From: Brevundimonas sp.
Lineage (GTDB): Bacteria; Pseudomonadota; Alphaproteobacteria; Caulobacterales; Caulobacteraceae
Assembly: GCF_013912065.1 (NCBI RefSeq)
Contig: NZ_JACESA010000011.1
Span: forward strand, 62,001-126,000
Length of the DNA: 64,000 nucleotides
Direction of reading: 5' to 3'
Shown: positions 24,229 to 32,638 of the stretch, in pieces
How positions within the stretch are numbered: the stretch's first letter is position 1
How the letters are laid out: every line of letters starts with the position of its first letter
Program-made: the position numbers and the translations under genes
Notes under the pieces: model-generated
Seen by the model: the letters and a program-made list of their open reading frames with translations, nothing else
Told to the model about the DNA's origin: nothing
Database searches by the model: none

Positions 24229-24375
24229 TCAGATCGGCGGCGGTTGGGTCTTGAAGAAGGCCGTCGCGCCGACGCCGACATAGAGGGCGACGAAGATCGC
24301 CACCAGCACGATAATCAGAATGATGACGCCGCGCTTGCTGCGAAGGATCGGGGGTTTGGACGTTCGCCTGGACAT
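24229..24375 (-). CDS. Small single-span membrane protein (48 aa)
   Basis: 48 codons. A basic N-terminus (MSRRTSKPPILRSKR) is followed by one membrane helix, GVIILIIVLVAIFVALYVGV, and a short tail ending TQPPPI. Nothing else codes here and the basic-then-hydrophobic layout supports a real small protein with the N-terminus in the cytosol. The function is unknown. It is convergent with the S24 gene. Confidence 0.55.
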   Translation of the reverse strand: MSRRTSKPPILRSKRGVIILIIVLVAIFVALYVGVGATAFFKTQPPPI

Positions 24376-24446
24376 GCCGACCTAACCCTCCAACCGGCTC
24401 CAGGTTGCCCTTCGCCCGAAGCCCGGCCCAGAATCAGGCCCAGAAA

Positions 24447-24476
24447 AAGCCCCGCCCGGCGAACCGGACGGGGCTT
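24447..24476 (-). terminator. Terminator of the SH3 protein gene (minus strand)
   Basis: Read on the minus strand, AAGCCCCGTCCGG, a TTCG loop, then CCGGGCGGGGCTT (one mismatch) and a run of five T. It is oriented for the gene at 24580-25050 and is a classical rho-independent terminator. Confidence 0.8.
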
Positions 24477-24579
24477 CGGCTCCAACGGCGAACCGCGAGC
24501 CTTGCGACAGTCCCGGCGGCGGGTACTGGACGGGGCGTGAACGGCCCCGCCGCCGGAACAGTCTTTCGGAAGGCGACCC

Positions 24580-25050
24580 TTAGCGGGTCACATAGTTGGC
24601 GTTGACCCAACCGCCGCCGGCGATCTGAATCCAGTCGCCCTGCGAGGCCACGGCCGTGAAGGGCTGGCCGGCCGACAGGCTGCCCGACTGGCGATAGCCG
24701 GTGCCGGGGCCGCTGCGGATCCGCAGGTTCGTGCCGGCGCGATAGGTGTTGGCGTTGGCCTGGGCCGCCGCGCGGGTGCGTTGCTGGTTGCAGCCGATAT
24801 ACGAACCGGCCGCGGCGCCGGCGCCGGCGCCGACGATGGTGCCGGCCGTGCGCTCGTTGCGCGCCAGGTTCGAGCCGACGACGCCGCCGACCACCGCGCC
24901 GATCAGGGCGCCGGCTTGCTGACGCCCGCCGGGGGCGTCGCAGTTGGTCACGCCGTTGGCCTGGGCCTGGGCGGCCATCGGGGCGGCGGTCACAAGGGCG
25001 GCCAGAGCCGCTGCGGTGGCCAGACCCGTATTCAGAAACTTATTCGACAT
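24580..25050 (-). CDS. Secreted protein with glycine zipper and SH3 domain
   Basis: 156 aa. A signal peptide (about 29 residues, ending MAAQAQA) is followed by a Gly/Ala-rich glycine-zipper segment (GALIGAVVGGVVGSNLARNE and TIVGAGAGAAAGSYIGC), typical of outer membrane-associated proteins. A C-terminal bacterial SH3 domain follows (LRIRSGPGTGYRQSGSLSAG, GDWIQIAGGGWVNANYV), which may bind peptidoglycan. The role in the envelope is inferred. It has its own terminator. Confidence 0.82.
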   Translation of the reverse strand: MSNKFLNTGLATAAALAALVTAAPMAAQAQANGVTNCDAPGGRQQAGALIGAVVGGVVGSNLARNERTAGTIVGAGAGAAAGSYIGCNQQRTRAAAQANANTYRAGTNLRIRSGPGTGYRQSGSLSAGQPFTAVASQGDWIQIAGGGWVNANYVTR

Positions 25051-25161
25051 AGCTCAATCTCCTGTCATCGCGTTTGCCGATGAGAGGGAGAATGCCCGGC
25101 CGAACCTGAAGGCTCCCGGAGCTTCGCCGTTATTTTCGGTTCATCTTCATGGCGGCGACGA

Positions 25162-26838
25162 TCAGGCCAGTTCGCCTCGCGCACCCGCCTCGACCAGTTC
25201 GATGGTCTGCGCCAGACCATAGATGGCCGCGAAAGACCCGAACCGCGGCCCCTGCGAGGCGCCCAGCAGCACCTCGTACAGCGCCCCGAACCAGGCCCGC
25301 AGCGGCTCGAACTCATGCGCCTTGCCGACCGCATAGACCTCGTTCTGAATCAGCTCGCCGTCGGTCGTATCCGCCGGCAGAGCCTTCAGCCGTTCCGCCA
25401 GATCCAGCAGGGCCGCCTTCTCCTTGTCGTCCGGCAGGCGGTACGACTTCGAGGGCTTCACGAAGTCCTCGTAATAATGCAGCGCATGGTCCATCAGCCG
25501 GTCCAGCAGCGGCTCGTTCTCGGGCGTCGCCTCGGGCAGATATTTGGCGAAATAGGCCCACAGCTGGTCCTTGGTCGAGGCGTTGGCCACCCCCACCAGG
25601 TTCAGCAGCAGCGCGAAGGACACCGGCGACGTATGGGTCGGCGGATCGCCAGCGTGGATCGACCAGACGGCGTTGTCGATCCGCTTGGCCGGCTCCTGGG
25701 TCTTGTAGGCTTCGATGAAGGCCAGATAGTCGTCGATGGCGCGCGGAATGACGTTGAAGTGCAGCGACTTGGCCGACTTCGGCGACTGGAACATATACCA
25801 GCTCAGGCTCTCGGGCGTGCCGTAGCGCAGCCACTCCTCCATCGTCAGACCATTGCCCTTGGACTTGGAGATCTTCTTGCCCTCGATATCGAGGAAGAGC
25901 TCGTAGTTGAACCCCTCCGGCGGGGTGCCGCCCAGGGCGCGGCAGACCTTCGAGCTCTCGCGCACGCTTTCGATCAGGTCCTTGCCCGACATCTCGTAAT
26001 CGACGTCCAGAGCGACCCAGCGCATGGCCCAGTCTGGTTTCCACTGCAGCTTCACATGGCCGCCGGTGACAGGAACCTCGGTGCGGTTGCCCGGCTCGCC
26101 GGCCGGGTCCTCGAAGGTGATCGTCCCCTTGTCGACATCGCGGGCCAGCGTCGGGACCTGCAGCACATGGCCGGTGATCGGGCTGACCGGCAGGAAGGGC
26201 GAATAGGTGGCCCGCCGCTCCTCGCCCAAGGTCGGCAGCATGATGGCCATGACCGCGTCGTACCGCTCCAGCAAGGTCAGCAGGGTCGCGTCGAACCGGC
26301 CCGAACGATAGGTCTCGGTCGAACTCATGAACTCGTAGTCGAAGCCGAAACCGTCCAGGAACGCCCGCAGCCGCGCATTATTGTGCGCCCCGAAACTGTC
26401 GTGGGTCCCGAACGGGTCGCGGACCACCGTCAGCGGCTTGTGCAGATCCTCGCGCAGCATCTCCGGATTGGGGATCCCCTCGGGAACCTTGCGCAGCCCG
26501 TCCATGTCGTCCGAAAAGGCGATCAGCCGCGTCGGCCAACGGTCGCCGGTCAGCGCCCGGAAGGCGTTGCGCACCATGGTCGTGCGCGCCACCTCGCCGA
26601 AAGTGCCCATGTGCGGCAGGCCCGAGGGGCCATAGCCCGTCTCCAGGATCACCGGCCGCTGCAAGGCCGGGAAGGTCGCCAGCGCCTCGTCGGTCTTGCC
26701 CGCATCGATCAGCAGTTTCGCCGCGTCGCGTTCCGCATCGCTCAGCCGTTTCTTGAGCACATGCGCCAGCAGATTGCGGGCTTGCTCAAACGGCCAGGAC
26801 TTGGCCTCGCGGGCGAGAGTTTCAAGGTTCTGAAGCAT
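25162..26838 (-). CDS. lysK: Lysyl-tRNA synthetase, class I
   Basis: 558 aa. The class I signature HMGT is in GYGPSGLPHMGTF near residue 76 and the KMSKS loop appears as KISKSKGNG near residue 320. This is the archaeal/alphaproteobacterial class I enzyme, not the common class II LysRS. It charges tRNA-Lys, of which one (UUU) is encoded at 33528. Length is normal for the family. It lies upstream of a secreted SH3 protein with no obvious operon link. Confidence 0.95.
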   Translation of the reverse strand: MLQNLETLAREAKSWPFEQARNLLAHVLKKRLSDAERDAAKLLIDAGKTDEALATFPALQRPVILETGYGPSGLPHMGTFGEVARTTMVRNAFRALTGDRWPTRLIAFSDDMDGLRKVPEGIPNPEMLREDLHKPLTVVRDPFGTHDSFGAHNNARLRAFLDGFGFDYEFMSSTETYRSGRFDATLLTLLERYDAVMAIMLPTLGEERRATYSPFLPVSPITGHVLQVPTLARDVDKGTITFEDPAGEPGNRTEVPVTGGHVKLQWKPDWAMRWVALDVDYEMSGKDLIESVRESSKVCRALGGTPPEGFNYELFLDIEGKKISKSKGNGLTMEEWLRYGTPESLSWYMFQSPKSAKSLHFNVIPRAIDDYLAFIEAYKTQEPAKRIDNAVWSIHAGDPPTHTSPVSFALLLNLVGVANASTKDQLWAYFAKYLPEATPENEPLLDRLMDHALHYYEDFVKPSKSYRLPDDKEKAALLDLAERLKALPADTTDGELIQNEVYAVGKAHEFEPLRAWFGALYEVLLGASQGPRFGSFAAIYGLAQTIELVEAGARGELA

Positions 26839-26878
26839 GGCGGGCGGTTTGGCGCGTCAGGCCCGCGGGGTCAATGTT

Positions 26879-27349
26879 TCAGCGGCGTCTTCCCACCGCC
26901 AGACCGACCACCGCCGCCCCCGCCGCGACGATCAGCGCGTCCTCGATCAAGCCGCTTTTCGTCTGACCGATCCGCGCCATCGCCGTCTTGCGGCCGGCCA
27001 GCGTCAGATAGGCCAGGGGAACGGCTGTCGCGACCGCCAGCCCGCCCCCCAGCTTCTCCCGGCCGCGCGGCGCCAGGGCCGAACCGGCGATCCCGGCGCT
27101 CATCACCCGCGCCAGCAGGCCCAGGAACACCGTCCGGTCCGGCGCCGACCTCATCTTGTCGCCGAACAGCTCGCCGACGCCCATGGCCAGGGCCCCGAAC
27201 TTGAACAGCGGATGATTCAGCAGCCACAGCCGCCCCGGCGTGTCCCGGTGCGCCAGCCGCGCCCCGGCTATGGCGGCCATCGGGGTCATGGACCGGGCGC
27301 TGGCGACGGCGCCGATGAGGACGGAGGGAAGCAGGTCGAGGATTTTCAT
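26879..27349 (-). CDS. DUF4126-like membrane protein
   Basis: 156 aa with four or five hydrophobic segments (for example LDLLPSVLIGAVASARSMTP, MSAGIAGSALAP, GGLAVATAVPLAYLTLAG, DALIVAAGAAVVGLAVG). The SARSMTPMAAIAGA start resembles DUF4126 inner-membrane proteins of unknown function. It is encoded 40 nt upstream of lysK on the same strand. The assignment is by pattern only. Confidence 0.7.
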   Translation of the reverse strand: MKILDLLPSVLIGAVASARSMTPMAAIAGARLAHRDTPGRLWLLNHPLFKFGALAMGVGELFGDKMRSAPDRTVFLGLLARVMSAGIAGSALAPRGREKLGGGLAVATAVPLAYLTLAGRKTAMARIGQTKSGLIEDALIVAAGAAVVGLAVGRRR

Positions 27350-27461
27350 CCCGCTTCAACACCGAACCGGGGGGACGGTTCAGTCGCGAACGGGCTTGCG
27401 TGGGATCGGTACCGGCCGCCCCGCATTAAGTTTGGAACGCCAAACAACCCCATGAACCGCC

Positions 27462-27956
27462 ATGAGCTACCGCCGCTTCGCCGCGATGATCGCCGTCTCC
27501 ACCGTCGTCATGTACGGCCTGATGTTCCTGAACACCTACCAGATCGAACACGTCCGGTTCAGCGAGACCCGCCTCTACATGGCCCTGCTGATGGGGGCGG
27601 TCATGGCCGCGATCATGATGGGGTTCATGTGGTCCATGTATGCGAAGCCACGATGGAACCAGCTCATCATCGCCGGCGCGCTCGTTGTGTTCGCCGGTTC
27701 GCTGTGGCTGGTTCGAAGCCAGGCCGTCATCGGCGACGTCGCCTATATGAAGGCGATGATCCCCCACCACTCCATCGCCATCATGACCAGCGAGCGAGCC
27801 CATATTCGCGACCCGCGCGTCCGCGAACTGGCCGACGGCATCGCCAGGACCCAGGTGCGTGAGATCGCCGAGATGAACACCCTGATCGCCGACCTGTCGC
27901 GCAATCCCCCGCCGCCCGACGCGCCGGACCTGGCGCCGGCCTCCCCTGCCTCTTGA
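27462..27956 (+). CDS. DUF305 family membrane-anchored protein
   Basis: 164 aa. Three N-terminal hydrophobic segments (residues about 5-22, 38-60 and 68-88) precede a DUF305 region with the His-rich motif [15 protein letters not shown] near residue 100. DUF305 proteins are ferritin-like helical bundles often tied to metal handling. The C-terminal part is periplasmic by topology inference. The tail is Pro/Ala rich. queA begins 34 nt downstream. Confidence 0.82.
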   Translation: MSYRRFAAMIAVSTVVMYGLMFLNTYQIEHVRFSETRLYMALLMGAVMAAIMMGFMWSMYAKPRWNQLIIAGALVVFAGSLWLVRSQAVIGDVAYMKAMIPHHSIAIMTSERAHIRDPRVRELADGIARTQVREIAEMNTLIADLSRNPPPPDAPDLAPASPAS

Positions 27957-27990
27957 CCCTCCGGCCCCCGCGTGGCCTTTGCCCCGCCTG

Positions 27991-29076
27991 ATGAAGACCG
28001 CCGATTTCGACTTCCACCTGCCCGAAGACCGCATCGCCCTGCGCCCCGCCGATCCGCGCGATTCCGCACGGCTGCTGGTGGTGAAGACCGGCGCGCTGGA
28101 CGACCGCGTCATTCGGGACCTGCCCGACTTCCTCCAGCCCGGCGACGCCCTGGTGTTCAACGACACCCGCGTCATCCCCGCCCGTCTGTCGGGCGTCCGC
28201 ACCCGCCCCGGCCCGGACGGCGAGACCCTGACCGTCGCCGTCGAGGCCACCCTGCACCACCGCGACGCCCCCGACGTCTGGTCCGCCTTCATGAAGCCGG
28301 GCAAGCGGATAAAACCCGGCGACCGCATCCGGTTCGGGCGTGTGGCGGACGCCGCCTGCGACCTGGGGCGGCTCGACGCGACGGTCGCGGACAAGGGCGA
28401 GGACGGCCTGATCACGCTCCGGTTCGACCTGTCCGGCCCCGCCCTGGACGACGCCATCCGCGATGTCGGGGTCATGCCCCTGCCCCCCTATATCGCCGCC
28501 AAACGACCCGAGGACGACCGCGACCGGTCGGATTATCAGACCGTCTTCGCCGAACACGACGGCTCGGTAGCCGCCCCCACCGCCGGCCTGCATTTCACCC
28601 CCGCCCTTCTCGACGCCGTCCGGGCGAAGGGCGTCTCGACCCACGCCGTGACCCTGCATGTCGGCGCCGGCACCTTCCTGCCGGTCAAGGTCGATGACCT
28701 GGCCGACCACAGGATGCACAGCGAATGGGGCGAAGTGTCCGCCGAGACCGCCGCCGCCCTGAACGCCGTCCACGCCGCCGGCGGCCGCATCGTCTCAGTC
28801 GGCACCACGTCGCTGCGTCTGCTGGAAAGCGCCACGACCGCGGACGGAGACATCCGCCCCTTCCACGGCGACACCGCCATCTTCATCACCCCCGGCTATC
28901 GGTTCCGCGCGGTCGATGTGCTGATGACGAACTTCCACCTGCCGAAATCGACCCTGTTCATGCTGGTCAGCGCCTTCGCCGGGCAGGAAACGATGAAGAC
29001 CGCCTACGCCCACGCCGTCACGCACGACTACCGTTTCTACTCCTACGGCGACGGCTCGCTGCTGTTCCGCGCCTAG
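27991..29076 (+). CDS. queA: S-adenosylmethionine:tRNA ribosyltransferase-isomerase QueA
   Basis: 361 aa from ATG 27991 (a TTG 12 nt upstream is possible). QueA transfers and isomerises the ribosyl group of SAM to preQ1 at position 34 of tRNA, giving epoxyqueuosine. Signatures are [20 protein letters not shown], the long [24 protein letters not shown] and the late [20 protein letters not shown]. Normal length. tgt follows after a 1.1 kb gap of repeats and a nucleotidyltransferase-like gene. Confidence 0.95.
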   Translation: MKTADFDFHLPEDRIALRPADPRDSARLLVVKTGALDDRVIRDLPDFLQPGDALVFNDTRVIPARLSGVRTRPGPDGETLTVAVEATLHHRDAPDVWSAFMKPGKRIKPGDRIRFGRVADAACDLGRLDATVADKGEDGLITLRFDLSGPALDDAIRDVGVMPLPPYIAAKRPEDDRDRSDYQTVFAEHDGSVAAPTAGLHFTPALLDAVRAKGVSTHAVTLHVGAGTFLPVKVDDLADHRMHSEWGEVSAETAAALNAVHAAGGRIVSVGTTSLRLLESATTADGDIRPFHGDTAIFITPGYRFRAVDVLMTNFHLPKSTLFMLVSAFAGQETMKTAYAHAVTHDYRFYSYGDGSLLFRA

Positions 29077-29181
29077 CCGCCCCACCGTCTCCTCCCCGCT
29101 TCGCGGGGAGGGGGACCGCCGCGCCTCTTCGCGCGGGGGTGGAGGGGCTCTTGAAGTCCCACGGACGCCAATGACGACCTT
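29077..29181 (+). repeat. Intergenic repeat, copy 1
   Basis: About 105 nt that recur at 29545-29649 and, inverted and partial, at 48909-48986. The core contains a CTCCCCGC/GCGGGGAG hairpin, then GGGGACCGCCGCGCC and GGGGGTGGAGGGGCTC. It begins directly after the queA stop, so it may serve as its transcript end. Confidence 0.85.
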
Positions 29182-29216
29182 CTCTACCCGACGAAGTCGA
29201 GCAACGCGCCCGCACC

Positions 29217-29391
29217 GCTTTCGTCATTCCGGGCGGAGCGCAGCGGAGACCCGGAACCCAGCGGCGCGCGTAAGCGCGAACCTGTCGCGGACTCAGTCTT
29301 GGGACATAGTGCGGCGGATGGATTTCGCCTTCGGCGCCGCTGGGTTCCGGGTCTTCGGGCCAAGCGGCCCTTCGCCCGGAATGACGAAAGC
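29217..29391. repeat. Large palindromic intergenic element
   Basis: The ends 29217-29235 and 29373-29391 are perfect inverted copies (GCTTTCGTCATTCCGGGCG). Inside, 29248-29267 and 29334-29353 (GACCCGGAACCCAGCGGCGC) are a second perfect 20-bp inverted pair. The central ~66 nt are unpaired. This looks like a REP/BIME-type element of a family common in alphaproteobacterial genomes. Confidence 0.85.
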
Positions 29392-29544
29392 AAATGACGA
29401 CCTAACCTCCCCGACGGAGTCGAGCAACGCGCCCCGCCCCATCTTTCATCGCGCCCGCACATCGGCGACGCGGTTTAGAACCCCTCCGTCTCTCCGCTTC
29501 GCTCCGAGCCACCTCCCCACGATGTGGGGAGGAGACAGACCTCG

Positions 29545-29649
29545 CCGCCCCACCGTCTCCTCCCCGCTCTGCGGGGAGGGGGACCGCCGCGCCCCTTGCG
29601 CGGGGGTGGAGGGGCTCTTGACGCCCCACCGACGCAAACGACGACCTTC
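29545..29649 (+). repeat. Intergenic repeat, copy 2
   Basis: Near-identical to 29077-29181, same orientation, with the same hairpin and GGGGGTGGAGGGGCTC core. The sequence between the copies also repeats (ATGACGACCT...CCGACG.AGTCGAGCAACGCGCC at 29171 and 29394), so the block is a compound repeat. Confidence 0.85.
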
Positions 29650-30180
29650 CCCGCCCCAACTGTCACAATGACGCTGGTCCAAACCCAGTCTTTCCAACCG
29701 CTTGCGTCTTTCTCGCCCCGATCGACGCCCCAGGGGTCCCGGCGCCCCTATGCTGCTTCCCATCCCCGCCGATGGGGAGGGCGTCGGATCCACGCCCTGA
29801 CGGCGGCGGGGCTGTGGTCGAGCGATGAAGCCGGCGGGGTGGAGACCGCCGGGGGCCTTAAGGGCGGCGATGGATGCCGCCCTCTGCTCGCCGCGCGCTT
29901 CGGATGCGGACCGCCGTCGGTGTCGTCACCGGCATGTCCGCCCCGGCGAAGGCGTCGCAAGGCGTCCCGCCGATCCGGCAAGGCTCGAAAGCAAGGGCCG
30001 CCAGCCGGAGGGCGCGTGGAAAACGACCGCGCGGGACGAACGACTGCGCCGAAACGGTAACAAAACACATCTCACCGGGCGCAGACCCGGCGTCCCGCTC
30101 CCTCCCCCAACTTCGCCGCGAAAGCGGCGAGGACGCTTCCGCACACCTGCCCTGTGGCCTTCCGCCGCCCGACCCCTTAA
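29650..30180. other. Unassigned 530-nt stretch upstream of the nucleotidyltransferase-like gene
   Basis: No convincing gene on either strand: open frames exist but are Arg/Pro-rich and lack family signals and ribosome sites. Several stems are visible: GGGCGGC/GCCGCCC at 29862-29882, CCGGG/CCCGG at 30075-30090, and TCGCCGC-GAAA-GCGGCGA at 30113-30130 with a GNRA loop. It could be a structured RNA, a leader, or decayed sequence. I see no RNase P, tmRNA or SRP RNA signature. Confidence 0.5.
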
Positions 30181-30699
30181 ATGCCGCCTGCTGACAAAAC
30201 AGAGCCCCGCACCGTGTCTTTCGACGACATACCGCATGACCTCCCCGATGATCTCCAGGACGGCCTGATCGCCGTCGGGGAGGCCGCGCGCGATCTGCGC
30301 GAGCCCTGGTGGATCTTCGGCGGGGCGGCCATGGCGCTTTACGGCCTGACCGATCTGCACGTGCCCGACATCGACGTCCTGTGCGCCCCGCGCGACGCCC
30401 GCGCCTTGCTGGCGGAACTGGACGGTCATGTCGTGCCCGATCCCGGCGAGGGCCTGTTCCGCTCGTCCGTCTTCGGCCGCGCGCCGAACCAGCCGATCCT
30501 GGTCGAGGTCATGGCCGATCTGGAGACCCGCGACGGCGCCGAATGGCGGCCGGTCGTCTTTACATCGCGGCGCCGGGTCTTCATCGACGATGTCCCGCTG
30601 TTCGTGCCCGATATCCGGGACCATATCGCCCTTTACCGCCTGTTCGGCCGCCCCAAGGATCTGGCGCGGGTCGAGCGGCTAGAACGACTGATCGCCTGA
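30181..30699 (+). CDS. Nucleotidyltransferase-like protein between queA and tgt
   Basis: 172 aa. The segment [20 protein letters not shown] followed by DIDVLC has the GG...DxD pattern of the nucleotidyltransferase fold (AbiEii/DUF type), with two Asp for metal binding. The rest is mixed alpha/beta, with a final helix [19 protein letters not shown]. Its stop overlaps the tgt start (ATGA), so the two proteins are made together, suggesting a link to tRNA or nucleotide metabolism. The first ATG at 30181 is used; the function is unknown and it may be a non-catalytic relative. Confidence 0.6.
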   Translation: MPPADKTEPRTVSFDDIPHDLPDDLQDGLIAVGEAARDLREPWWIFGGAAMALYGLTDLHVPDIDVLCAPRDARALLAELDGHVVPDPGEGLFRSSVFGRAPNQPILVEVMADLETRDGAEWRPVVFTSRRRVFIDDVPLFVPDIRDHIALYRLFGRPKDLARVERLERLIA

Positions 30700-31811
30700 T
30701 GCCCTTCCCCTTCGAGATTTCCGCGACCGAGGGCCGCGCCCGCACCGGCGTGCTGAAGACCGCGCGCGGCGACATCCGCACCCCCGCCTTCATGCCGGTC
30801 GGCACGGCGGCGACGGTCAAGGCGATGACGGTGGATCAGGTGGCGGCGACCGGCGCCGACATCCTGCTGGGCAACACCTATCACCTGATGCTGCGTCCCG
30901 GCCCCGAGCGGATGGAACGGCTGGGCGGGCTTCACAAATTCATGGGTTGGGACAAGCCGATCCTGACCGACAGCGGCGGCTTCCAGGTCATGTCCCTGGC
31001 CGGCATCTCCAAGGTGAAGGAGGAGGCCGTGACCTTCTCCTCGCACATCGACGGCTCCAAACACGTCCTGACGCCGGAACGCTCGATCGAGATCCAGGCC
31101 GACCGGATCGGCGCCGATATCTCGATGCAGTTGGACCAGTGCGTCGCCTATCCGGCCGAGAAAGACGCGGCCCGCAAGGCCATGGAGCTTTCGATCCGCT
31201 GGGGCGCCCGCTCCAAGGCCCGGTTCGGCGAGCGCGAGCACCAGGCCCTTTTCGGCATCCAGCAGGGCTCGACCTTCGAGGATCTGCGCCGCCAGTCGTC
31301 GGACCAGCTTCGGGAGATCGGCTTCGACGGCTACGCCATCGGCGGCCTGGCGGTCGGCGAAGGCCACCAGGCCATGTGCGAGGTGCTGGACTATGCCCCC
31401 GAAATGCTGCCCGCCGACCGTCCCCGGTATCTGATGGGGGTCGGCAAGCCCATCGACCTGGTCGAGGCGGTGTATCGGGGGGTCGACATGTTCGACTGCG
31501 TCCTGCCCACGCGCGCCGGCCGCCACGGCCAGGCCTGGACCTGGGACGGGCCTTTGAACCTCAAGAACGCCCGGTTCGCCGAGGACCAGGACCCGTTGGA
31601 CCCGACCATCGACGGGCCGTCATCCGCCTATTCCAAGGCCTATCTGCATCACCTGATCCGGGCCGACGAGATCCTCGGCAAGGTGCTGCTCAGCTGGCAC
31701 AATATCGCCTTCTACCAGGCCCTGACCGCGGCCATGCGCGCCGCCATCGCCGAGGGCCGGTTCGAACAGTTCCGCCGCGACTTCCATGCCCGGCATGTGT
31801 CGAACGGCTAG
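30699..31811 (+). CDS. tgt: tRNA-guanine transglycosylase Tgt, lacking zinc cysteines
   Basis: 370 aa. Tgt exchanges G34 for preQ1 in tRNAs with GUN anticodons. The general features are clear: [16 protein letters not shown], catalytic [22 protein letters not shown] and the nucleophile Asp in [15 protein letters not shown]. The normal C-terminal zinc site CxCxxC (E. coli GCDCYTCRNYTRAYLHHL) is replaced by [17 protein letters not shown]: all three Cys are absent, while the downstream His of SWHN remains. Loss of zinc binding is therefore likely. It is coupled by ATGA to the preceding gene. Confidence 0.93.
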   Translation: MPFPFEISATEGRARTGVLKTARGDIRTPAFMPVGTAATVKAMTVDQVAATGADILLGNTYHLMLRPGPERMERLGGLHKFMGWDKPILTDSGGFQVMSLAGISKVKEEAVTFSSHIDGSKHVLTPERSIEIQADRIGADISMQLDQCVAYPAEKDAARKAMELSIRWGARSKARFGEREHQALFGIQQGSTFEDLRRQSSDQLREIGFDGYAIGGLAVGEGHQAMCEVLDYAPEMLPADRPRYLMGVGKPIDLVEAVYRGVDMFDCVLPTRAGRHGQAWTWDGPLNLKNARFAEDQDPLDPTIDGPSSAYSKAYLHHLIRADEILGKVLLSWHNIAFYQALTAAMRAAIAEGRFEQFRRDFHARHVSNG

Positions 31812-31821
31812 AGGCGGCTCC

Positions 31822-32364
31822 CTAGCGCCGCGGCCGGAACCAGCTGGGCGCCGCCGGCGGGGCGCAGTTCCGCTGCATGCCGATTCCCTTCAGGAAGGCG
31901 CGGCGCATCCGACCCGCCTGGATGGCCGACTGGACATGGCGGCTGTGCTGCTCGGCGCCGCTCAGGCGACGAATCCAGCTGCGGCCGGGAATGAAATCGG
32001 TCGTCGTGCCGCGGATCGCATCCAGCGTCGCCCGCGCCGCAGCATCGGCGGCCCGCTCGCTGGCGTAGGCGCCGTCCTGGCGCGGCGGCTCGTCCGTGTC
32101 GGGGCCCAGCGCCTCGTCCAGCCTCGCCACCTCGGCTCCGATCGTGGTGCACTGGTTCAGATTGCGCAGATCATAGGGATTGGCCTCGGCCTGCAGCAGC
32201 ACGGTCGGAATCAACTCGCGGCGCAGGTTGAAATCGTCCAGCGGCGCCGTGACCGCCTCGCCCAGTCCGGCGCCGATCTGCTCGGCCCCGCCCATGGCGG
32301 AACGACCGGCGTTGCAACCGGACAAGAGGACGGCCGCGACGGCAAGCAAGGGTATCGGCTTCAT
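31822..32364 (-). CDS. Lipoprotein of unknown function
   Basis: 180 aa from ATG 32364, which begins a signal peptide with lipobox LLSGC (MKPIPLLAVAAVLLSGC). A start upstream at 32397 is less likely because it would overlap a second small gene. The mature part has a Gly-rich start, then helices with one further Cys pair (NQCTTIG, MQRNC). It is convergent with tgt. No family is recognised. Confidence 0.7.
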   Translation of the reverse strand: MKPIPLLAVAAVLLSGCNAGRSAMGGAEQIGAGLGEAVTAPLDDFNLRRELIPTVLLQAEANPYDLRNLNQCTTIGAEVARLDEALGPDTDEPPRQDGAYASERAADAAARATLDAIRGTTTDFIPGRSWIRRLSGAEQHSRHVQSAIQAGRMRRAFLKGIGMQRNCAPPAAPSWFRPRR

Positions 32365-32393
32365 CCGGCCCTTAGACCACGAAGCCGCTCCGA

Positions 32394-32507
32394 TCAAAAC
32401 ATCCGAGACAGGGCCACGACCATAACGCCCCAGGCCAGGCCGCTGAACAACAGTCCCAGCGCCAAGCCTCCCGCGAAGTCGAACTCGTGGTCGTGGTCGT
32501 GTCTCAT
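32394..32507 (-). CDS. Small single-span membrane protein (37 aa), His/Asp-rich N-terminus
   Basis: 37 codons: MRHDHDHEFDF, then a membrane helix GGLALGLLFSGLAWGVMVVA and LSRMF. An AGGGAG-type ribosome site lies about 7 nt upstream of the ATG, which supports the gene. The charged HDHDHE head may bind metal. It ends 29 nt before the lipoprotein start. The function is unknown. Confidence 0.6.
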   Translation of the reverse strand: MRHDHDHEFDFAGGLALGLLFSGLAWGVMVVALSRMF

Positions 32508-32638
32508 ATCCGCTCCCTAGGGCTTTTTTTGTTTGTCCTATTGGTAGCCCTAACAGGATCAGATCCGCAATCAGGGTCCCTACGGATTATCTATCGCCGA
32601 AATGTCGCTTTTTTTACGGCAAAGCCCAAGGCGTGACT
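32508..32638. promoter_or_regulatory. AT-rich intergenic region upstream of the small membrane gene
   Basis: This 131-nt gap between the ROK gene (ends 32639) and the small membrane gene (starts 32507) has a much lower GC content than its surroundings, including runs of eight and seven T. Likely holds a minus-strand promoter; no specific motif is certain. Confidence 0.35.

Noticed and set aside
29524-30060. 178-codon frame in the queA-tgt gap
   Set aside because: Arg/Pro/Gly-rich, overlaps repeat copy 2, no ribosome site or family.
29650-30180. RNase P RNA, tmRNA or SRP RNA in the unassigned stretch
   Set aside because: None of the conserved cores (for example GAGGAAAGTCC of RNase P, a resume-codon tag, or the SRP GGAAGGAAGC loop) are present.
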